Shown: positions 1 to 9,985, numbered from the stretch's first letter. The stretch is DNA of 64,000 nucleotides from Liolophura sinensis (GCF_032854445.1 NC_088295.1:26399385-26463384); one strand, 5' to 3'. The notes: a model not told the origin generated them from the letters alone. A program made the numbers and translations.

Positions 1-297
1 CATCTGTATGCCTGTCCAATCCACATATCAGTGCCATCTGTATGTCTGTACCATCCACATATCAGTGCCATCTGTATGTCTGTACCATCCACATATTAAT
101 ACCATGTGAAAGTCTGCACCACCCACGTATCAATACCATTTGTATGTCTGTACCATCCACATATCAATGTCGTCTGTATGCCTGTACTATTCACATATCA
201 ATGCCATATGTATGTCTGTACCATCCACATATCAGTGCCATCTGTGTGTCTGTACCATCCACATATCAATGCCATCCGTATGCCTGTACCATACATA
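1..297. repeat. 34-bp minisatellite, continues off the left edge
   Basis: About nine copies of a 34-bp unit (core ATCTGTATGTCTGTACCATC) run from base 1 to about 297 with point differences between copies. Because 34 is not a multiple of 3, all three forward frames stay open and give repetitive peptides; these are not genes. Confidence 0.9.
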
Positions 298-327
298 TGG
301 GGTTGGATTTAATTGGAAAGTCCGGGC

Positions 328-487
328 CTCCTTGGCTAGCGCAGCATAATGACACAGTAGCCTCTCACCAGTGTGGTCGCTCTGACTTCAAGCCCAGCTC
401 ATGCTGGCTTCCTCTCCGTCCGCCGTCGCATAAGTGAAATGTTCTTGAGTACGGCATAAAACAGCAATCAAATAAAATAAATAAATA
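328..487 (+). repeat. tRNA-derived SINE, family A, internally shortened
   Basis: Starts at a tRNA-like head (GGGCCTCCTTGGCTAGCGCAG), carries a box-B-like stretch near 385 and the family body ATAAGTGAAATGTTCTTGAG near 431, and ends in an AAATAAAT tail. Compared with the longer copy at 28242 it lacks part of the head and the middle. Family A here means all copies that share this body and tail. Confidence 0.8.
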
Positions 488-1479
488 AGCTGAAAGTCAA
501 ACTAGACACTAGGACCAGAACTCTGTGAGTTGTTCTCGTCAGCCCACAAGTTTACTGGTCCAGACACTAAAATATTTGAGTTGTTCTGATTTTACATGAG
601 ATAAAACAGAATCAGCTTGGAACAGCTAATTACGAATGAAGATCGTTTGTCATTTTCAGAGGACGTGAAGTCCTAACTCTGGTCGTAGTATGGATTTCAG
701 CTTAGTAGTGAAGCAATGACCTCTCACGAGTCCTTGGTGTTTAAAAGGTTCACTGCTGATACTGGCAGTCATATTGAAGGTTTCTTTCAAATTTTTGATC
801 ATCTGATGAGTTTTACACCCTCATTTCTATAAAAAAATAAAGGATTTTCTGAGAATTTTTTATTTTCTGTACCAGCATCTACCAAAAACAGAAAATCCAC
901 TGGCCTCGGACGAGTGCTAATTTCGAGCCCTATCCATGTGTCAGTACAATCCTTACATGTATATGTACAGTACAACATCTGTATACTTAAGCCGTTCACT
1001 TCATCCATGACATCCAATAATCCATTCCATTCATATATCCATGTTATCCACTCACTCATGCCATTCATACATTGTACTGTACAACCGGGTCCTATCCTAG
1101 AGCCATCCTGGTAAAATCTTTTTGCGGAAAATCGAGCTGCCGTCCACAGACCCTGACCCACTCCCAGTCGCCATCCTGATGCCATCTTATGCCGAAAACC
1201 AGCCAACCATGTTGCGTATGCAGGGATTCATAGACATTTTACAAACCGAAACTCGAAAATTTCTTTTTTTAAACAAATGTACCAGCTAATTTGGAGTGCG
1301 TATGGAGTTAAATCATATATTACAGCCAGAGCTAAATTTGATGTTGTATTGTGGAGAGGATCTGACCATGGATGACTTACCATGAGGTGATTGTGCATCT
1401 ATGCCAACCATTCATTTCTTACAATAGGGCCTTACTCATTCAGCAAGTTAGCATCCAGGAACACCCATGGCTGATAAGC
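488..1479. other. Intron or intergenic DNA, no supported gene
   Basis: AT-rich unique-looking sequence. It probably contains introns of the death-domain gene whose last exons start at 1757. The open frames at 799-1206 (-) and 914-1114 (+) overlap each other on opposite strands and have no recognisable domain or splice context, so I do not call them. Confidence 0.5.
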
Positions 1480-1573
1480 TGGACCTCTATCGCTTAGCGA
1501 CCTTTGTCACACCAATGGTAACCATGGCAGTCCACAGGTATTTCAGGAAGCATTATGCTCACCTCTGCTTCAA
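1480..1573 (+). CDS. Possible upstream exon of the death-domain gene
   Basis: A reading frame open from 1480 ends at a good splice donor (CAA then GTGAGA, 1574) in the phase needed to join the exon at 1757. Its peptide ends PQVFQEALCSPLLQ. The left border is uncertain: acceptor-like AG sites occur near 1498 and just before GTATTTCAG and GAAGC, none with a strong pyrimidine tract. It could be chance sequence. Confidence 0.3.
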
Positions 1574-1756
1574 GTGAGAACAAATATTTATTATCTGATA
1601 TAAATTGCTGTTATGATAGTGAACAACACATTGAGGGATTTAAAAATGTAATCGATGCCTTTCTCTTCACACAAAAGATTTCAGTCCGCCACTGTCTTCA
1701 TTTTGCATTTTAGACAGTATTGACTTACTAAGTACATTTTGTCTTTTTAATTACAG

Positions 1757-2770
1757 GTTAGCTTTACTCTACAGAACAGGCTAGAGAAGAAACATCCTGA
1801 TCCTGACACCATGAAGCTGGGATGGAGGCAAATTGTGCGGCTGAACTTTCACCTTTACCCTCCCTTAGGGGGTGGGATATCAGGTGGCTGGCAGGACCTG
1901 GCTGATTACATAGGTTAGTCAGCAGGTGTGGTAGTGGTTTACATGTCACGATTCTCTGGTCAAAAGACTGGATACATTATTGTTATTATCTACAATTTTG
2001 AAGACACTGTGTTCACAAAACTTAAGTTGACCAAGGGGAAAACATTCTTGAGTACACCATTATAAAGCAATCAGATACACATAAATAAAACACTAAATGA
2101 AATCTTTTAAAATACTTAGCAAGTGATAAGCACAACCAGTTTAGTTATCAGTTAGTCTTTGAAGCATAAAAACTTGTTTTTGTTGTCTGATTTCATAACT
2201 TCCCATGCTGTTTGAGATTTTATCACACTGTAAATTATAAATACATAAAATACTGTAATTTCTGTAAAAAAATTCTTCCTTAATAGTGCATTTTTAGAGG
2301 CAAGTAGAGGTCTTAAAATATTACTTTTGGTGCTGAAACTTGCATTTTGCTGATAGGATATCATCTTATCTTCCAAACAAACCTCAAAACCTTCCTGTAA
2401 AGATGAGCAGAACTCTCAGAACTGGACCAGATGAGTAATTTAGTCATGTATGAAGTAGAGTAAGGTAAAACACAGGAAAAGTCTACAGTAGTGAAAATGG
2501 AAATAAGCCAGTATGATCTGTGGTTTTGTAGGGTTAACAGGCCAGGAGATAGCAATGGTGGATCACTTCTGTCTGGTACATCAGCAGACACCTGTCAGTG
2601 TGCTCCTGGATCACTGGCAGTTCGTGTATAACAAACAAACCAGACAGCAGGTCAGGAATCCAGCATTTGTTCCCGAGTTCACTTGCCCACCCTGTACCAA
2701 ACAGCAGCTGGCCCAGTTTCTACAGGACATTGGAAGGCTGGATATTCTGGAAATCTGCAATCTGCCATAG
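1757..2770 (+). CDS. Death-domain protein, C-terminal two exons
   Basis: Two exons join in frame: 1757-1913 (acceptor TTACAG, donor GTTAGT) and 2532-2770 (acceptor TTTTGTAG), ending at TAG 2768-2770. They encode about 132 residues. The pattern is that of a death domain, a six-helix adaptor fold: a helix followed by LYPPL, then GGWQDLADYIGLTGQEI, then PVSVLLDHW, then QLAQFLQDIGRLDILEI. The tryptophan after the loop, the L-LDHW segment and the final L-x-IGR-x-IL helix match the C-terminal death domains of UNC5-like receptors and related adaptors. The stop lies a few residues after the last helix, so the domain is C-terminal. A Cys-Pro-rich insertion (FVPEFTCPPCTKQQ) separates the last helices. 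The 5' part lies upstream or off the window, so the parent protein is not identified. Seen: exons and motif; inferred: fold. Confidence 0.7.
2030..2095 (+). repeat. SINE family A tail fragment
   Basis: Lies in the intron between the two death-domain exons. AACATTCTTGAGTACACCAT followed by AATCAGATACACATAAATAA resembles the 3' part of family A, heavily diverged. Confidence 0.45.
2265..2445 (+). repeat. Dispersed repeat family C, copy 1
   Basis: Shares an ordered string of motifs with 58715-58870: TTTTTGGTGCTGAAACTT-like core, ATATCATC, CAAACCTCAAAAC and CTCTCAGAA. Shorter copies are at 20215-20260 and at the right window edge (63935-64000). It sits in the intron of the death-domain gene. No terminal repeats or ORF were recognised. 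Confidence 0.6.
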
Positions 2771-3058
2771 TTAAAGAAAGAGGTTCTATGACCCTCAGAA
2801 TCTGGCAGAATTTCACCCACCAGGGTTTGAAATTAAGGATGCATGGATGTACATATATGTACACAAATATTAGCCTGTGCACTTAAGAGTTTGTGGACCC
2901 ACAAAATTTTCTTGAATTCAAATTCTGCCTACCTTTCATGTGCAGCTGCGTGACGTCAGTAACGCTTGTTTGAGTGCCGGGTAATTGAGGGCCCTGGCTG
3001 GCTGAGTGCGCTAATATGTCCCGAGAAACAGGACTGGCTTTAATTCAGGAGATTTGTA
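2771..3058 (+). other. 3' flank of the death-domain gene
   Basis: Probable 3' UTR and flank. No canonical polyadenylation signal stands out directly after the stop. A short GC-richer stretch with TGACGTCA (2951-2958, a CRE-like palindrome) may be a SINE head rather than a promoter, because a SINE-like tail follows it. Confidence 0.4.
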
Positions 3059-3140
3059 CCCTGTTTTCCTCCACCTGTAAACCAGCTGTTGCCGTAATAG
3101 AAAAGAAATATTCTTGACTACATGATAAAACCACCAGTCA
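3059..3140 (+). repeat. Diverged SINE tail
   Basis: The order CCTCCACCTGTAAACCAGCTG, then GAAATATTCTTGACTACATG, then ATAAAACCA follows family A body order with many changes. Confidence 0.5.
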
Positions 3141-3778
3141 TATTAATAACTATACATTTATATAAGCTAAATGATATGGTTATTTGTGACATATTTGAGC
3201 AGATTTGTGTACCGCAAGGGTAAATGTAAGTGCTACGATTCTCCAAGTCATTCTGCTACAGTGTCAGGCTTCTTTAGCTGTTAGCCTGCAGTGCTTTAGG
3301 TACATTTACATATCCAACCTTTCTGATGATTATGGCCAGGTGCAGAGTTTACCTCAACATTTTTCACTTTCACACTGTCTGAATAACAAACCTATGTGCT
3401 AGAGACCATGAATATTGAATGGCAAGTGGATCATCTACTGCTGAAATGTCTCAGGTATAACTTAACATTTTTTGAACTCTTTATTTGCTTTTAAAAATCA
3501 CTTTGGAGCCAACTATCTCATTAAACTAGCTTAACATCGTCCCTCACTGATGGGCCTGTGGATGACTGTAGGAAAGTGACAGGATGCAGCCGTCATCCAT
3601 GCAGGATGGAAGGATGCACAGAAGTCTTGTTACAACCAGCATTGTAAAAACATTCATTGGAATAAGCTTGGTTTACAATTTGATGAGGATCAGGTCACCT
3701 TGTAGCTCATACTAATGCATAATAGAAGGTTAAGGTTTTCCTCATCTACATTGATATCTTTTCAGGCCCAGAAATAAA
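3141..3778. other. Intergenic, nothing recognised
   Basis: AT-rich sequence. The 65-codon frame at 3205-3402 (+) has no domain and no splice context. A short self-similar patch rich in GGATG and GCAG lies at 3555-3625. Confidence 0.5.
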
Positions 3779-4073
3779 CAGTTTTATAGATTTATTTGTT
3801 TATTTATTTGATCGGTGTTTTATGCTATACTCAAGAATATTTCACTTATACGATGGCGGCCAGCATTATGGTGAGAGAAAACCAGGCACAGCCCAGTGGA
3901 AACCCATGACCATCCACAGGTTGCTAGCAGACCTTCCCACGTACGGCCAGAGAGGAAGCCAGCATGAGCTGAATTTGAACTCACAGTGACCGCATTGGTG
4001 AGAGGCTCCCGGGTCATTACGCTGCGCTAGCACGCTAACCAACTGAGCCACAGAGGCCCCCAGTTTTATAGAT
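3779..4073 (-). repeat. SINE family A, near full length with target duplication
   Basis: Reverse-strand copy from the (TTTATT) tail at 3789 to the tRNA-like head at about 4060. It is flanked by a perfect 13-bp duplication CAGTTTTATAGAT (3779-3791 and 4061-4073), the mark of LINE-driven insertion. The head reads, on the minus strand, GGCCTCTGTGGCTCAGTTGG followed by a GTTAGCGTGCTAGCG-like box A region. The two overlapping ORFs in it are SINE sequence, not genes. Confidence 0.93.
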
Positions 4074-4221
4074 ATAACAATATTTCTGATGTTAGATGAG
4101 ATGTGCACAACATTAGTCACTGTACTTTGTGAGCACAACAGAAAATGATTTTAGAAATAGTTAAATTACCAGCATAATAATATCAGTTATCTGTAAAAGA
4201 AATCCTGATATTTCACTGCTC

Positions 4222-4224
<3 letters not shown>

Positions 4225-4256
<32 letters not shown>
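4225..4256. repeat. (TA)n microsatellite
   Basis: An uninterrupted run of alternating T and A of about 28 bp. Confidence 0.95.
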
Positions 4257-4258
<2 letters not shown>

Positions 4259-5140
4259 TTTGAATGCTTAACAGAAGGGCTTTTGAGACTTCATGCCGGC
4301 AAGTATTTGAAAGCAACAGCAAGTCTGTAGGTTGAATTGAGTTACATGTGCATACAATCTAATCAAAGTATGATGAGCATTGCAGACAATTTGTACACCT
4401 GTGGATCCACGTGTAAATTGGCATTGAGCATTTTACATATAATTTCCTTGGAGAATTTCTGAGAATGGAAGACTAACAAGTGAACAGCAAGAGCATTCAA
4501 GATCCAGATACTGTAACTCCATTCAATGAAGCATTAAAGCATTGTTTTCTGAATATGATTGTATATAATAGTATTTATCTCATTCAAATTTACCAGTGAT
4601 AGTTACTGTTAGTGAAATCCTTTTCTCCAAGGGAAACTAGAAGCAAATGGGTATATACAAGTAAGTATACTGTTTGAGGAAAGCTAAATTTCATTTTTTT
4701 AGGACCCCTTCATAATACCCACCTGTGCGAGTGTCCTTGCTGGTCGAGTGAATTGAGTGGCTACCATATACGTGTACATTCTCTTTAGGTCAAACAATTT
4801 TAATTTTTTTTTAATTAACCACTTTTTGACTGATTTTATCCTGGAATATAAGTTTTGTCTATGGCTAGTTTTTTTAGTTTTAGATTTTTTGTTTTTCACA
4901 CGTGTGAATGAAAATTTGGTATCTTTGTGTTACATAATCCTACCATTTCCATTCGATCTGTACATGTAGCAGTTAGATGCACTGTTGTATTAACATTCCA
5001 GCCTTTTCGTAGATTGTGAATTTTGTCCGGTGCAACTGTTGTGTGCCATAGATTTAATTACCTCTTCTTTTACTGAAAGACTTTGCAATGGTGTAAACTT
5101 AAACTAAACAAAAGGCACTCCTTTTGAGTATGCTGGAGAC
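4257..5140. other. Intergenic, nothing recognised
   Basis: AT-rich. Opposite-strand frames at 4699-4899 and 4757-4969 are low-complexity Lys/Asn/Phe translations and are treated as chance. Confidence 0.5.
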
Positions 5141-5247
5141 AGTTGTTCAAAAGGGTATTAAAAGTGTAGTCTTAAATCTTGGCCTAGTAATACAAATTTA
5201 ATGTGATTTTAGTCCAAGCTTAGCTGCTAATACACTTTTGAACAACT
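5141..5247. mobile_element. 107-bp MITE-like inverted-repeat element
   Basis: The ends AGTTGTTCAAAAGGGTATTA (5141-5160) and TAATACACTTTTGAACAACT (5228-5247) are reverse complements with one mismatch in 20. The interior also folds back partly. The size and structure suit a small non-autonomous DNA transposon. No obvious target duplication was found. Confidence 0.75.
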
Positions 5248-5371
5248 GGGCTATGTAGTTTAAAGGTTACGAATTCAAATAGTGAAGGTTGCCCGTCTCA
5301 TACAAGTTGGTCCATGTGGCTAACTCATTTGTGATATATCTGTACTTAGGTAACTTTGTGATGGTAAAGTA

Positions 5372-5584
5372 TCATACACGGTAGTTCACAATCACAAATA
5401 CTGCAGAAAATGTTTTACAGGCTGGAACTGGATTGTTTTGGCAGGAAATGTCCTTCACCAATTTTACACCACTGAAAGGTCGCACGTTGTACACCCATTT
5501 TTCTTTTGGTTCTCCACTGCTGTCTATATACATGTAATTACTATTTTCTTTATGTGAAGAACGTTGACTGAGGTTGGAGAGCAA
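5372..5584 (-). other. Unassigned 70-codon ORF with protein-like composition
   Basis: The minus-strand frame is mixed hydrophilic/hydrophobic (for example SSGEPKEKWVYNVRPFSG) and ends at a TAG. A pyrimidine-rich acceptor-like site (CTCTCCAACCTCAG) lies just inside its 5' end, so it could be a terminal exon or a decayed retrocopy fragment. I recognise no family and see no partner exon. Confidence 0.25.
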
Positions 5585-5647
5585 GCCATGTTCCAGTGGT
5601 TAGAGACACTTTTATCACTAGGGCACACAATGTCCGGCTTCATTCCG

Positions 5648-5722
5648 TGAATTTTATTATAGCTTGTCAGGCAGAGAATTTTAATATAGCTCTTCAGGCA
5701 GAGAATTTTAATATAGCTCCCC
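5648..5722. repeat. Short tandem repeat, about 29 bp unit
   Basis: CAGGCAGAGAATTTTAATAT followed by AGCTC recurs; two near-identical copies and one partial copy. A SINE-like tail with GAAAGAAAGAA follows to about 5820. Confidence 0.7.
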
Positions 5723-6034
5723 CAGCTCTCACTGCTTTGGGGGCCTTGGTGGATCTGAATATGGTGTAGGCCTACATATCTATATGATTGAAAAGTTTGG
5801 CATTAAACAAGAAAGAAAGAATTCCCTTAGGCTGGTGTGGGTAACCCATGCAATGGTTACATTAGTGGTGCTATGTTGTGTGTGTAGGTGCATGTTTGGG
5901 GATTCATGTAGTGTCATTCATGTATAGATGCGAAAACTAGATTGCACGTGTTCTCTTATTTTGTGTACAGATATTAAGTTGACTGGGTACTTAAATGGTA
6001 ATACAGAGTTAAGGAATCTTATTTTTATTTTCAT

Positions 6035-6105
6035 TGGCCAGAGAGAAAGCCAGCATGAGCTGGGCTTGAACTCACAGCGACTACACTGGTGAAAAACACC
6101 TGAGT
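6035..6105 (-). repeat. SINE family A fragment (head side)
   Basis: GGCCAGAGAGAAAGCCAGCA and CTTGAACTCACAGCGACTAC match the box-B side of family A on the minus strand. Both ends are lost. Confidence 0.7.
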
Positions 6106-6797
6106 AAGTAATGGTCACACAATATTCTGATGTGCAACAACAGCCCGTAACTAGGTAAAAGCAATGCACCGCTGACAAAATAATAACTTATGATCTTGTG
6201 TGCATTTTTTCTACATGTACTACAATTATCTCCCCTTGTTTGCACTGCCACCTGTATTAAATTACCTACCAGGCAGTTTGGTCAGCTATTTTTTTTTAGG
6301 TGTGATAAAATATACAGTGCATGCATTAGTGGGATATGTCAGGTATTTTCAGCTGTCTAAAAGTGATCACAGTTGTTGAACATCACTTGTCTCAAGCTGA
6401 AAATTCCAAATATACATAGCCATGCTCTGATTAGGCCTACTTACTACCCTTTTCTCAAGATGCATTTTTATGATAACCTTAATATATCATTACTTGTACA
6501 CATATATGTTGTATTTTGGACATGTTTTTTTTTTAATGTATATATATACACATATATTTTGTGCGAACTTACAAGCTATTGAGTAAAATTTTATTTGAGA
6601 CAGAATTTTACAGTAATATTAGTTCATATATTAGGAATTAACATAATGCTATTTTATTCTTTTTCTATATATATATATTTATGTATACACACACACACAC
6701 ATTGGTATACAAGCCAATATATGTAAAACATAGGTAGATAATCAGTAAAACTGTGCCTCTTGTGATAGCCTCAAGTCTATCTCTTTTGTCATATTGC
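6106..6797. other. Intergenic, simple-repeat patches only
   Basis: AT-rich, with TA/CA microsatellite patches at 6540-6560 and 6667-6700. No supported gene. Confidence 0.5.
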
Positions 6798-6927
6798 TGT
6801 AATTCTTCAACAGTTTCGCATGTTCACCAGGTGTTTATTTGGGCATATTCTGACGGTATTATTCTGTGTAGACAGATAAAACTATACCTAAAACTGGCAA
6901 ATTCAACCATCTAAAATCAAGTTAAAA

Positions 6928-8454
6928 CTAGAATGGATCTGCAAACAGCAGATCCTAGGCCGGGATCCCGGATCGGATCAATAATGTGTTCCCCTTCATG
7001 TCCTGTGCACACAGAGTACGTGTGTAGCGCTTTCCACTCAGTGATGTTCAGCTTTACAGCTGTAACGGTTTTCTCTCACCAGACCTCCAAATAAGGTGGG
7101 ATTAGCGCTTTTTCGCGTTTTGATCACAATTTGCGGCAAAACTATACGTCGCCATCAAGAAATAAGTCCAGATTCATGATCAGGACGTCAAACTACATCG
7201 GGTAGCATGCTTACAATGTTCGTGCCTTCATCCTAGTCGCAAATGCATTTAAAATGCATTTAAAATGCATCATATAACATGGGGACGTCAAAGTGCCAAA
7301 TACAGCAAATCGGCCTTTGGACAATATTTGAAGCACTGCAACTCCCACATTTGTTGACACACTTCCATGATTTTCCGCACGCCTAGAGCACCCATATAGC
7401 CCTTTATACTCAGTCATTTTCAGCTACACAGCTGCAGCAGTTTTGCGCCAGGTGACTTCCAAATATGGGCGAAAATTGCATTTTTTCGCACTTTCATAGC
7501 TATTGGCGACGAAACCGTGCGTCGGAGAAAGGAAAAAACCACCAGATTTGTCATCAGAACATCCAACTACACCTAGCAGCCTACTTAAAACCCTGAAATT
7601 CACAACATTTTCATCGCCTGCCAGATTGGCTAAGCTGGGATCGAACTCTGACATGACTGACAGGCGTCAGCGGTAAGAGAAAAAGAAAGCATAAAAATCA
7701 AAGTTTGTCCTTTCATGTCTCAATCCACGACCTGCCATGAACAGACTCACTGCTCTACTGATATCTAGGCCGTTGTTAGAAAGTCAACACCTGGACCAGG
7801 GCACATGGTGATGTCTGTCAATCACCCTGGCCTGGTTAGCAAATAGTAAAGAAGACAAGGCCTGCGCAAAACAAAGCTAACTTTTACAGGTCCACGTCGT
7901 TTGCTGTTGTAGTTGGAATTCTACGCCATCTAATAGAGTACTGTACAGCTGAATGTCTTCCTACAACCGTTTCGGGAGATCACGGACAGTGTAGCCGAAA
8001 GCATCAGGTCAAATACTATAAACCCAGTCCAGTCCCCATCTAACTCCATGTTAAAGCTATAGGATTCCCATCTTTTTCTGCACAAAAAACGGTGTTGTTA
8101 TTTAAACGCTTCTAGCGAGAAAACCATTGATCATAGCTCAAATCCGTTGGCGAATGCCCAAAAGAGCATGTCTTGGGCTACCATTTGGTGCAGTTTGCAC
8201 ATTTCTAGCTCCCATAGTTCTCGAGTTACAGGTCATTGAAATTACGTAGCTTTTTTCAGTTTTTTGCTTATATCTCAAAAAGTTACACAGATATGCAAAA
8301 GATAAAAGCAGATTCGGAATCAGCAGCTTTTGTGACTTCACAAATTCGACCAATGGCGAGTTTCCAGAGTTCTGACCGGAAGTCAACCATTTTTGCAAAC
8401 TTTTTGTAACTCGTGACCTTCTAGCTGCATGTCAAATTTGAAAAGAATCGGTTC

Positions 8455-8485
<31 letters not shown>

Positions 8486-8714
8486 TTTACACAAAATTCA
8501 ATATGGCGGCCGAACCACGTGACATAGCCAAAAAATGGAGAATTTGTCCTGAGATATTCACTGCCAGAATATATGAGCAAAATTTGGGACTTCTATGTTG
8601 AACGGTGTAGAAGTTTCCTTGCTAACAAGGTCGGTGAAAAAAAAAAAAATAATAATAATAAGAAAAAAAAGAACGATTACAATAGGGATCCCGTTCTTCC
8701 CGAACGGGATCCCT
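6928..8714. mobile_element. Unclassified 1.79-kb element inserted in MITE M copy 1
   Basis: The borders come from comparison with the uninterrupted M copies at 12464 and 56551. Features in order: a palindromic GC-rich left part (GGATCTGCAAACAGCAGATC, then CCGGGATCCCGG); two diverged tandem units about 372 bp apart (from about 7028 and 7400); a unique middle; an A-rich tract with repeated TAA (8638-8670); then ACGATTACAATAGGGATC leading into a 14-bp perfect hairpin (8683-8715). No convincing ORF, reverse transcriptase or transposase was seen; the minus-strand frames inside have no motif. It is likely non-autonomous. Class unknown. Confidence 0.65.
7028..7600. repeat. Two diverged tandem units, about 372-bp period
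   Basis: Unit 1 near 7036 (ACTCAGTGATGTTCAGCTTT) aligns with unit 2 near 7408 (ACTCAGTCATTTTCAGCTAC). Parallel motifs follow: ACCTCCAAATA / ACTTCCAAATA, a TTTTTCGC core, and GTCAAACTACATCGGGTAGC / ATCCAACTACACCTAGCAGC. Old internal duplication inside the 1.79-kb element. Confidence 0.75.
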
Positions 8715-8715
8715 A
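8683..8715. other. Perfect hairpin, 14-bp stem, TTCCC loop
   Basis: The left arm TAGGGATCCCGTTC (8683-8696) pairs perfectly with GAACGGGATCCCTA (8702-8715) around a 5-nt loop. It sits exactly at the right border of the 1.79-kb element, right after the A-rich/TAA tract, so it looks like part of the element's mobilisation signal rather than a gene terminator. Confidence 0.9.
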
Positions 8716-8786
8716 AACATGCATAAATTGCATTGAAAGTTCTGGTTTCATATGCGAAAAGGTTGAGGAATTTAGGTACTGTAATA

Positions 8787-9249
8787 TCCACACGACTAAA
8801 TACATATGTGGGTAATATTTCACTTGGCTGATGTGAAGTCCTTGGCAAAGAGGTAGTTTTCTGACCATGGCGGTCCTCATGTACTTTAAATTTCCTTGTT
8901 AGTTATGGTTGGCAGATCTTGGCTAAAAAGCCAGGGATAAGATTTGAGAAAAATTGTAAGCCACTTATGAAAAGGTTTCCAAACAGGGAAATATTTCTGA
9001 CACACTAGACGTTCGATCCATGCCATTATGAAGACATATCACGGTTTGTGAATGAGGTAAGATTAAAGAAGACAACCCCAGACTAAATGTGTACATTTTC
9101 GTGTCTTTCATGTTGCTTAATTAAAATATTTCAGATAAAAGTAAGCAAAGTTGCCATGTTCGGGAGTTATCTCTTTTAACTTTTGGTTTCCTTTTTAACC
9201 ATATGAGGATTTTGAGACGATTTTGAAGAAGAAACCACAGCTTAGTTAA
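8787..9249. other. Intergenic, nothing recognised
   Basis: AT-rich sequence between the M element and the mariner remnant. One mariner terminal repeat may lie in 9200-9250 but I cannot pair it. Confidence 0.4.
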
Positions 9250-9985
9250 TGTAAAGCTTTATTTTTCAACATAATCCCCATTTAAGTCCGCACACTTTTT
9301 CCAGCATCGTTGCAGTGCCGTAACACTGTTCTCATAGCAGGTCTTATCCTGAAGTTCAGTGAAGGATCCAAAGGAGCCGTATTCAGGGGAATACGGTCGG
9401 GGCTGAACAAGTTCACACTCCTGAATGGAAGCCATTGCGAGCGACATCTGGGCCAGAGTACTGTCTTTATGAAACAGAACTCTTCGTTGGAACATTCCAC
9501 GCCTCTTCCGTTTTATTTCCTCCAGAATTTGTTGCCTAAAGGAAGCATAAGAGGCCCCATTAATGGTCCATCCCTTCTGGAGATAGTCCATCATTATGGT
9601 GCCCTAGACAGAGGCCATGGCCCAGCAGAGGACAGAGCTTTGGCCTTCTTCAGCCGGGGGGGCCCACATGTTTCCATTGCTTTGACTGTTGTTTGGACTA
9701 TGGTTTAAAGTGATGAACCCAGGTCTCGTGCATTTCTGATCAGCCGTGAGAAGCCTTGTGACCAATCATGCTGAAAGTTTCTTCATTCCCAGATCTTCCG
9801 TCAGCAATGACCTTTTCATGGATCTTATCAGTCAAGGTGGAAGTTCTGGGTCTTCCTACCCGTGATTGATCTTTAAAGCTTGTTCTGCCTCTCTTAAATT
9901 TGGTTGACCACCATTTACCTGTAAGGTGGGGCATCATCTCCAAATGTCTTTACCGTGCCCTCTTGGATCTCCTTTAGAAGAATTC
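9250..9985 (-). pseudogene. Decayed mariner-type transposase
   Basis: Read on the minus strand, pieces of a mariner (Tc1/mariner superfamily) transposase appear in order in different frames. The helix-turn-helix side is at about 9985-9740 (motifs EIQEGTVKT, TKFKRGRTSF, VGRPRTST). The middle is near 9690-9600 (KQQSKQWKH, a segment preceding the second catalytic Asp). The C-terminal part is 9594-9259 (DYLQKGWTINGASYA, KRRGMF, LFHKDS, PYSPE, CADLNGDYVEK). Frameshifts and stops separate the parts. The third catalytic Asp region, normally SPDLAPSD-like, reads SPEYGSFGS, so activity is lost even without the shifts. The stop after DYVEK and the following GTTGAAAAATAAA (minus strand) are typical of mariner 3' ends. 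The shadow frame 9310-9708 (+) is not a gene. Confidence 0.88.

Larger units (their letters stand above)
6798..8786. mobile_element. MITE family M, copy 1, split by a larger insertion
   Basis: The left part (6798-6927) begins GTAATTCTTCAAC and includes ATTATTCTGTGTAGAC. The right part (8715-8786) runs AAACATGCATAAATTGCATT to a GTTGAGGAATTTAGGTACTG end. The same order appears at 12464-12960 and 56551-56765. Those two copies show that about 1.79 kb was inserted in this one. Ends are imperfect inverted repeats (TTCAACCTTTT-type). Confidence 0.75.

Noticed and set aside
3820-4138. Two overlapping minus-strand ORFs of 65 and 90 codons
   Set aside because: Both lie in a SINE A copy; the same peptides recur at 12643-12961 because that is another SINE A copy.
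8138-8848. Three minus-strand ORFs within the 1.79-kb element as an encoded protein
   Set aside because: They are short, in different frames, cross the element border in one case, and show no recognisable enzyme motif.
9310-9708. 132-codon plus-strand ORF
   Set aside because: It is antisense to the mariner transposase pseudogene.
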